From an uncultured Lentisphaerota bacterium (GTDB lineage Bacteria > Verrucomicrobiota > Kiritimatiellia > RFP12 > UBA1067), in NCBI GenBank assembly GCA_946413265.1, contig CAMKJU010000006.1, positions 1-64,000 on the forward strand: a stretch of 64,000 nt of DNA. Reading direction: 5' to 3'. Shown here piece after piece: positions 59,293 through 64,000 of this stretch. The position numbers and the translations under genes were made by a program. The stretch's first letter is position 1; every line of letters begins with the position of its first letter. The notes beneath the pieces were generated by a model, which saw nothing but the letters and a program-made list of their open reading frames with translations, ran no database searches and had not been told where the DNA came from.

Positions 59293-60276
59293 ATGAAAAA
59301 ATCTATCATCACCCTGTTGGCGGCGGGAGTTATTTCCGCCGGGTTCGTTTCTTCCACCTATGGAGCCTGCTGCAAATGCAACGGCGCTACAGGACGCTGG
59401 GCCATCCAGAAACAAGGCGCGTTCTGGCTCGGTGTCTGCAACAAGGACGGCAAGCCCTCGGCCAAGCTGCTCTGGGGCGGCGGCTCGCCCGTGGACCAGT
59501 ACGACATCAAGATCGACGGCGCTACCGCCACGATGAAGCAGCGCGCGGGCAAGGACCGTTACCGCCTCACTACCGTGAAGGCTGCCGGCGACGAGGCGGA
59601 GATCACGTTCCAGTTTTACAACGGCAAGAATGAGCCGCAGGGCAAGGCCGAAGTCGTGAAGGCGAAGCGCATCCCCGCGCTCCCGCCGGCCCCGGACGTT
59701 TCCAAGGCCGTATTCGGCGAGACGGTTGATCTGCTCGCCGGCGGCATCGACGGCTGGGAGAGCATGAATCCGAAGAACTACTTCGGCTGGTCGCTCAAGG
59801 ACGGCGTGCTGATGAACCGCATTAAGCGCAAGGCGAATGGCAAGCCCGACGGCTCGAGCGCCAATCTCAAGACAAAGCGCGCGGACTTCTTCGACTTCAA
59901 ATTCTCGTATGACGTGCGCGTGCTGCCGAAGTGCAACTCCGGCGTGTACCTGCGCGGCATCTACGAGATCCAGGTGCTCGACAGCTACGGCAAGCCCGTG
60001 AATTGCCACAACATGGCCGCGCTCTACGGACGCATCACGCCGCGCGTCGCCGCGGAGAAGCCCGCGAACGAATGGCAGCACGTGGACGTGACGCTCTACA
60101 AGCGCCACCTCACCGTGGTGCTCAACGGCGTGAACATCATCGATAACCAGCCCGTCCTTGGCTGCACCGGCGGCGCAATCACGAGCGACGAGTTCGTACC
60201 CGGCCCGATCTACCTTCAGGGCGATCACTCGGACGCGGACTTCCGCAACATGAAACTCACGCCGATCATCAAGTAA
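59293..60276 (+). CDS. Exported DUF1080-family (3-keto-disaccharide hydrolase-like) protein
   Basis: 327 residues. A signal peptide (about 1-25, ending STYGA) and a Cys-containing start (CCKCNG). Residues about 140-325 show the concanavalin-like DUF1080 fold: LLAGGIDGWES, FDFKFSYDVRVLPKCNSGVYLRGIYEIQVLDSYG, NMAALYGRITPRVAAEKPANEWQHVDVTLY, and IYLQGDHSDADFRNMKLTPI. Members occur widely in PVC bacteria and some cleave 3-keto-sugars. The N-terminal domain (about 25-125) is separate and unrecognised. It follows a sugar porter, so a role in sugar use fits. Confidence 0.85.
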   Translation: MKKSIITLLAAGVISAGFVSSTYGACCKCNGATGRWAIQKQGAFWLGVCNKDGKPSAKLLWGGGSPVDQYDIKIDGATATMKQRAGKDRYRLTTVKAAGDEAEITFQFYNGKNEPQGKAEVVKAKRIPALPPAPDVSKAVFGETVDLLAGGIDGWESMNPKNYFGWSLKDGVLMNRIKRKANGKPDGSSANLKTKRADFFDFKFSYDVRVLPKCNSGVYLRGIYEIQVLDSYGKPVNCHNMAALYGRITPRVAAEKPANEWQHVDVTLYKRHLTVVLNGVNIIDNQPVLGCTGGAITSDEFVPGPIYLQGDHSDADFRNMKLTPIIK

Positions 60277-60279
60277 GGC

Positions 60280-61467
60280 GTGCAGAAACAGAAGGTCAGC
60301 TACGTCGAGCGTCTCGAGCACGCGCTCGTCAAGATCATCCAGCAGCCGGGTGCGGACCAGAACCAACCCGGCGGCGTGCGCGTGTTGCTGGCCTTCCTCA
60401 ACGTTCTCTCGAAGGTTTTCCAGTTCGTCGTCGCAGTTCGCTACGTACTCTACAACTGGGGAATCCTTCGTCGGTTCCCGCTCGGTTGCCAGGTGATCTC
60501 CATCGGCAACGTCACGGCGGGCGGCACGGGCAAAACGCCCGTCACGGAAAAGTTCGCGCACGAGCTGGCGGCGGCTGGACGCAAGGTGGCGATCCTCTCG
60601 CGCGGCTATCGCCGCAAGGAGGCGCCGTGGTGGGAGCGGATGTTCAAGCAGGTGGTGGAACAGCCGCCGCTTGTCGTCTCCGATGGACGCCAGATCAAGC
60701 TCGACGCAGCAACTGGCGGCGACGAGCCGTACATGCTTGCGTCAAACCTGCCGGGCGTGTGCGTGCTCGTGGACCGCAACCGCGTGAAGGCCGGACGCTA
60801 CGCCATCTCGCGTTTCGGCTGCGACACGCTCATCCTTGACGACGGCTTCCAGTACCAGCGACTCAAGCATTCGCTTGAAGTGGTACTCGTCGACAAGACG
60901 AATCCCTTCGGCAACGGACACATGCTGCCGCGCGGCGTCCTGCGCGAACCTGCGAGCCACATCTCGCGCGCCGACTTCATCTTCCTCACGAAGTCCGATG
61001 GCAACTCGGAGGAAGTCATCCGCGATATCCGCGAGTACAACCAGACTGCCGAAATCATCGAGTGCCGTCACGCGCCGCGTCTCCTTAAGGACGTGTGGAG
61101 CCGCGAGGAGTTGCCGCTCGACTGGCTGAAGGGCAAGACGCTCACAACGCTCTCCGGCATCGCCGTGCCGCAAGGCTTCGAGGATTCCCTGCGCAAGCTC
61201 GGCGCGCGCGTGATCTGGTGCGAGCGCTACGCCGACCACCATCGCTACGATTCCTCTGAAATCATCTTCGCGCTCAACAAGACCGCCGATCTCCACGCCG
61301 ACGCGCTTATCACCACCGAGAAAGACGCCGTGCGCTTCCCGCGCCTTGAGACCACTCCAGTTCCCTGTTACTATCTGCGCGTCGATATCGAGATTCTCAA
61401 GGGTGCTGAAAACTTCGCCTCCGCCGTAGATCACATCTGCAACCGCAAGGCGAAGAAGAAATCATGA
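60280..61467 (+). CDS. lpxK: Tetraacyldisaccharide 4'-kinase (lipid A synthesis)
   Basis: 395 residues, a little longer than usual (about 330). The P-loop [23 protein letters not shown] (about 70-92) is the LxpK signature, followed by [35 protein letters not shown], and the DDGFQYQRL and TEKDAVRFP motifs. It phosphorylates the lipid A precursor at the 4' position on the inner membrane, which shows this is a diderm with LPS. Start GTG at 60280, three bases after the DUF1080 stop. It overlaps murJ by four bases (ATGA). Confidence 0.95.
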   Translation: MQKQKVSYVERLEHALVKIIQQPGADQNQPGGVRVLLAFLNVLSKVFQFVVAVRYVLYNWGILRRFPLGCQVISIGNVTAGGTGKTPVTEKFAHELAAAGRKVAILSRGYRRKEAPWWERMFKQVVEQPPLVVSDGRQIKLDAATGGDEPYMLASNLPGVCVLVDRNRVKAGRYAISRFGCDTLILDDGFQYQRLKHSLEVVLVDKTNPFGNGHMLPRGVLREPASHISRADFIFLTKSDGNSEEVIRDIREYNQTAEIIECRHAPRLLKDVWSREELPLDWLKGKTLTTLSGIAVPQGFEDSLRKLGARVIWCERYADHHRYDSSEIIFALNKTADLHADALITTEKDAVRFPRLETTPVPCYYLRVDIEILKGAENFASAVDHICNRKAKKKS

Positions 61468-63035
61468 GCGGAAAGGGCATACTGCGGAACACGGCGGTGG
61501 TGGGCGCGATGACGGCGCTCTCTCGCGTGCTGGGACTCGTTCGCGAGATGTTCCAGAGCCGCCTCATCGGCGCGGGCGTGGAGCAGAGCGCGTTCGTGCT
61601 CGCGTTCGCGATCCCGAACATGATGCGCAAGCTCTTCGGCGAGGGCGCGCTCACTGCTGCGTTCGTGCCCGTGTTCAGGGGCGAAGTCGAGGCGCAGCGG
61701 ATGGAGTCGGCGCGCCGTCTCGCGCGCGCCGTGATGACGATGAGTCTTCTCATGCTCGCTGCCGTCTCGGCGCTCGCGGTGGTAGGTCTTTCGGCCGCGC
61801 TGCACTGGGGCACCGCGTTCTCGGAACGCACCTCCCTCACGTTGCGCCTTACGCGCATCCTCGTGCCGTACATGGTGTTCATCTGCGGGTCGGCGTTTGG
61901 CATGGGCGTGTTGAACGCGCTTGGCAAGTTCGCCGCGGCGGCGCTGATGCCGTGTCTCCTGAACGTTGTGTGGATTGCCACGCTCGGCGTGCTTTGCTTC
62001 ATCCCCAGCCTGTCACTCGCGTCGCGCGCCGTGTGGGTGAGCGGTGCTATCCTCTTCGCCGGGTTCCTGCAGATGGCATTCATGTTTTATTGCATGAAGC
62101 GTCGCGGCGTGTCGCCGCGTCCTTCGCGCGCGGGCTGGGGCGACCCCAACACGCGCCTCGTGTGGCGCAACATGCTCGTGGCGGCCGTCGGTGCGGGCGC
62201 TGTGCAGATAAACTACATGCTCGACCAAGTGCTCGCGCAGGCCGCGTCGCCATGGGCCGCTGGCGTGATCGGCTACGCGGAGCGACTCATGGATTTGCCG
62301 CTTGGCATCGTGGGCGTCGCGTTCGGCACCGTGTTGCTGCCCACGTTCTCCGGCTGCTTCGCGAAGGGCGACGTGGCTGGTGCGCGCGAGGCATTTCTCT
62401 CGTCCACCGACAATCTCCTCTTTGTGATGATCCCCGCCGCCGTCGGACTCGGCGTGATCGCACCGGACCTCACCCGCGTTATCTACGAGGGTAAGGAGTT
62501 TGACGTCACGGCGACGATGCGCGTAAGTCGCGCGGTGGCGTGGTACGCGGTCGGACTCGGCTTCTTCGGCTTGCAGAAGACGCTCGTGCCGTGGTTCCAG
62601 GCGCAGAAGGACATGAAGACGCCGCTTGCAGTGTCCGTGAAGATGGTGTTCCTCAACGCGACGCTCAACATCCTCGCGGTGTGGTTGCTGCCCGTCGAAT
62701 GGCGTCACGTGGGCCTCGCGGCCTCAACCGTGTTCTGCGCCGGCGTCGCCTGCGTGTGGCTCGCGGTGCTCGCGCGACGCAAGAATGGCGCACTCGGCTT
62801 CGCGTCGCTGGCGCGTCCCGTCGGGCGCACGCTCGCTGCGTCCGCCGTGATGGGCGTGGTGCTTTGGCTGTTGCGCTCTTGGCTCGGTGCGCGCGGCTGG
62901 ACTGGTACGTGGGCGAACGTGATGCAGCTCGGCACGCTCGTGGCGCTGGGCGGGGTCGTCTATTTCGGAGTCCATTTCATCTTCGCCCGCCATACGTTCG
63001 CTGCGCGGCTGCGGTCGCTCCGCCGCCGCAGATGA
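61464..63035 (+). CDS. murJ: Lipid II flippase MurJ
   Basis: 523 residues with about 14 helices. TAVVGAMTALSRVLGLVREMFQSRLIGAG, then NMMRKLFGEGALTAAFVPVF, is the MviN/MurJ signature, with conserved charged Arg residues lining the cavity. MLVAAVGAGAVQINYMLDQVLA and MDLPLGIVGVAFGTVLLPTFS further agree. It moves lipid II across the inner membrane for peptidoglycan synthesis. The ATG overlaps the lpxK stop, so cell-wall and lipid A genes share a transcript. Confidence 0.95.
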   Translation: MSGKGILRNTAVVGAMTALSRVLGLVREMFQSRLIGAGVEQSAFVLAFAIPNMMRKLFGEGALTAAFVPVFRGEVEAQRMESARRLARAVMTMSLLMLAAVSALAVVGLSAALHWGTAFSERTSLTLRLTRILVPYMVFICGSAFGMGVLNALGKFAAAALMPCLLNVVWIATLGVLCFIPSLSLASRAVWVSGAILFAGFLQMAFMFYCMKRRGVSPRPSRAGWGDPNTRLVWRNMLVAAVGAGAVQINYMLDQVLAQAASPWAAGVIGYAERLMDLPLGIVGVAFGTVLLPTFSGCFAKGDVAGAREAFLSSTDNLLFVMIPAAVGLGVIAPDLTRVIYEGKEFDVTATMRVSRAVAWYAVGLGFFGLQKTLVPWFQAQKDMKTPLAVSVKMVFLNATLNILAVWLLPVEWRHVGLAASTVFCAGVACVWLAVLARRKNGALGFASLARPVGRTLAASAVMGVVLWLLRSWLGARGWTGTWANVMQLGTLVALGGVVYFGVHFIFARHTFAARLRSLRRRR

Positions 63036-63081
63036 CGACAATGCGAAATCAGAAATCTCCGTCTCACCCGGACGCAAGAAT

Positions 63082-63099
63082 TGTGGTATAATAGCCGAC
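63082..63099 (+). promoter_or_regulatory. -10 box of rnhC, leaderless spacing
   Basis: TGTGGTATAAT is an extended -10 (TATAAT at 63087-63092), 7 bases before the ATG at 63100. No ribosome site in the gap. Confidence 0.65.
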
Positions 63100-64000
63100 A
63101 TGCCTCAGCCCAAGACATCATTTACGTACGAACTCGACGCCGAGCAGCAGGAAAAGCTGCTCGCGATGCTCGCGCTCGGCAACTATCGTCCGAGGCAGGT
63201 CCCGTATTCCATGGCGGCCGTGGAGGGAGACGGCTTCAATTGCGCGCTCTACCAGAAGGAAAAGCACGGACGCCGCAAGCTGTGCATCCAGGGCTCTAAG
63301 GCGCAGGACTTCGTGGAGTTCTTCCTTGAACCAAACGTACTAGGCGTGGCAACGATCGGATACGAGGACATCCTCGACCCAGGCCGCAGCTCGGCCCATG
63401 GTGGCAGCGATGAGTCAGGCAAGGGAGACTACTTCGGTCCGCTCGTGGTCGCGTGCTGTTACACCGACGAGAAACTTTCGGCGGCGATGCGCGAAATGGG
63501 CGTGAGGGACTGCAAACAGATGACGGACAAGGCCGTGCTGACGGTTGGTTCGAAACTGCGCCAGCTGCTCGGCCAGAACCGCTACGCAGTTGTGAAGATC
63601 GGCCCCGCCGCGTACAACCGACTCTACGCCAAGATCAAGAACATCAACCGCCTCCTCGCGTGGGCTCACGGTACTTGCATTGAGGAATTGCTGGAAAAGC
63701 AGCAGGCGTGTCCGAAGGTGGTGGTGGACCAGTTTGCACCAACGGAGACGACGATACGCCGCGCGCTGAAGGAGCGCGGAAAGAAGATCGTAGTGGAACA
63801 GCGCCACCGCGCCGAGGACGACATCGCCGTGGCTGCCGCGTCCGTAGTGGCGCGCGAGCAGTTCCTGCGCGCCATCGCCGCGATGGCCGTGGAGGACGGT
63901 CCGATTCCCGTGGACAAAGTGCCGCTCGACATGATCCCGCGCGGCAGCAGCGACCCGCGCGTGCGTGAGCTCGCGGAGGAGATGGTGCGCAAGCACGGGC
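63100..64000 (+). CDS. rnhC: Ribonuclease HIII, C-terminus beyond window
   Basis: 300 codons are visible and the frame is open at the window end. An N-terminal TBP-like RNA/DNA-binding domain (about 1-95, FTYELDAEQQEKLLAML, RRKLCIQGSKAQDFVEFFL) distinguishes HIII from HII. The catalytic core holds GGSDESGKGDYFGPLVVA (Asp104, Glu105), VVVDQF (third Asp) and RAEDDIAVAAASVVARE. It removes RNA from RNA-DNA hybrids. RNase HIII is found in a limited set of lineages, including Chlamydiae. The C-terminal few residues are likely missing. Confidence 0.93.
   Translation, partial: MPQPKTSFTYELDAEQQEKLLAMLALGNYRPRQVPYSMAAVEGDGFNCALYQKEKHGRRKLCIQGSKAQDFVEFFLEPNVLGVATIGYEDILDPGRSSAHGGSDESGKGDYFGPLVVACCYTDEKLSAAMREMGVRDCKQMTDKAVLTVGSKLRQLLGQNRYAVVKIGPAAYNRLYAKIKNINRLLAWAHGTCIEELLEKQQACPKVVVDQFAPTETTIRRALKERGKKIVVEQRHRAEDDIAVAAASVVAREQFLRAIAAMAVEDGPIPVDKVPLDMIPRGSSDPRVRELAEEMVRKHG

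Noticed and set aside
58747-60561. 604-codon minus-strand frame across the sugar porter, DUF1080 and lpxK genes
   Set aside because: It runs opposite to three well-supported genes; His/Arg/Val-rich composition is typical of the reverse of GC-rich coding sequence.

Overview
The window is GC-rich bacterial chromosome from a diderm. It carries lpxK, an OprM-type outer-membrane lipoprotein and an RND pump. No rRNA, tRNA, insertion sequence, phage or CRISPR array was seen. The many large secreted proteins of unknown type, a DUF1080 protein, and a candidate type III secretion (T3S) chaperone with three effector-like proteins suggest a member of the PVC superphylum, perhaps a host-associated Kiritimatiellae-like lineage. 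That placement is inference. Genes left of about 46.3 kb are nearly all on the minus strand (except 8.2-13.1 kb) and all genes right of 47.4 kb are on the plus strand. With mnmG, dnaA and dnaN present, this looks like the neighbourhood of the replication origin.

Layout: 1-4.4 kb, four secreted proteins of unknown function. 4.6-8.1 kb, a hexapeptide acetyltransferase and a 938-residue protein with a PI3K/PI4K-like catalytic loop and no signal peptide. 8.2-13.1 kb (plus strand), a DHH phosphoesterase, an ELM1-family protein, a nucleoside-type MFS carrier and a membrane coiled-coil protein. 13.1-16.8 kb, a PepN-type aminopeptidase and an acyltransferase. 16.8-25.6 kb, a run of exported proteins that includes three thioredoxin-like proteins and an O-antigen-ligase-like membrane protein. 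25.6-27.7 kb, a parvulin-type foldase and a secreted protein behind a long structured leader. 28.1-32.0 kb, two large effector-like proteins around a CesT-like chaperone. 32.1-38.5 kb, glycerol-phosphate polymer genes (two cytidylyltransferases, LicD, a CDP-glycerol transferase), a class I amidotransferase, RluA, a small lipoprotein and a coiled-coil protein. 38.6-46.3 kb, an RND efflux operon with an embedded BASS transporter and a TetR regulator. 46.3-47.45 kb, a gene-free block of nested repeats. 47.45-64 kb, mnmG (with a large insertion), two EIIA-like proteins around an ion transporter, dnaA, dnaN, an RNA methyltransferase, a DnaA-box cluster, an XRE/zinc-ribbon protein, a sugar porter, a DUF1080 protein, lpxK, murJ and rnhC (cut by the window end).

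Most notable points. The three effector-like genes share an upstream motif, GTGTAACCTT then about 16-18 bases then a GTA-AC box, which suggests one dedicated regulon. MnmG carries a roughly 150-residue insertion with two identical parS-like palindromes. Several families of hairpin repeats are scattered between genes and, in frame, inside genes. Many plus-strand genes have a -10 box exactly 7 bases before the start codon, suggesting leaderless mRNAs. All functional calls come from reading motifs by eye; no searches were run.
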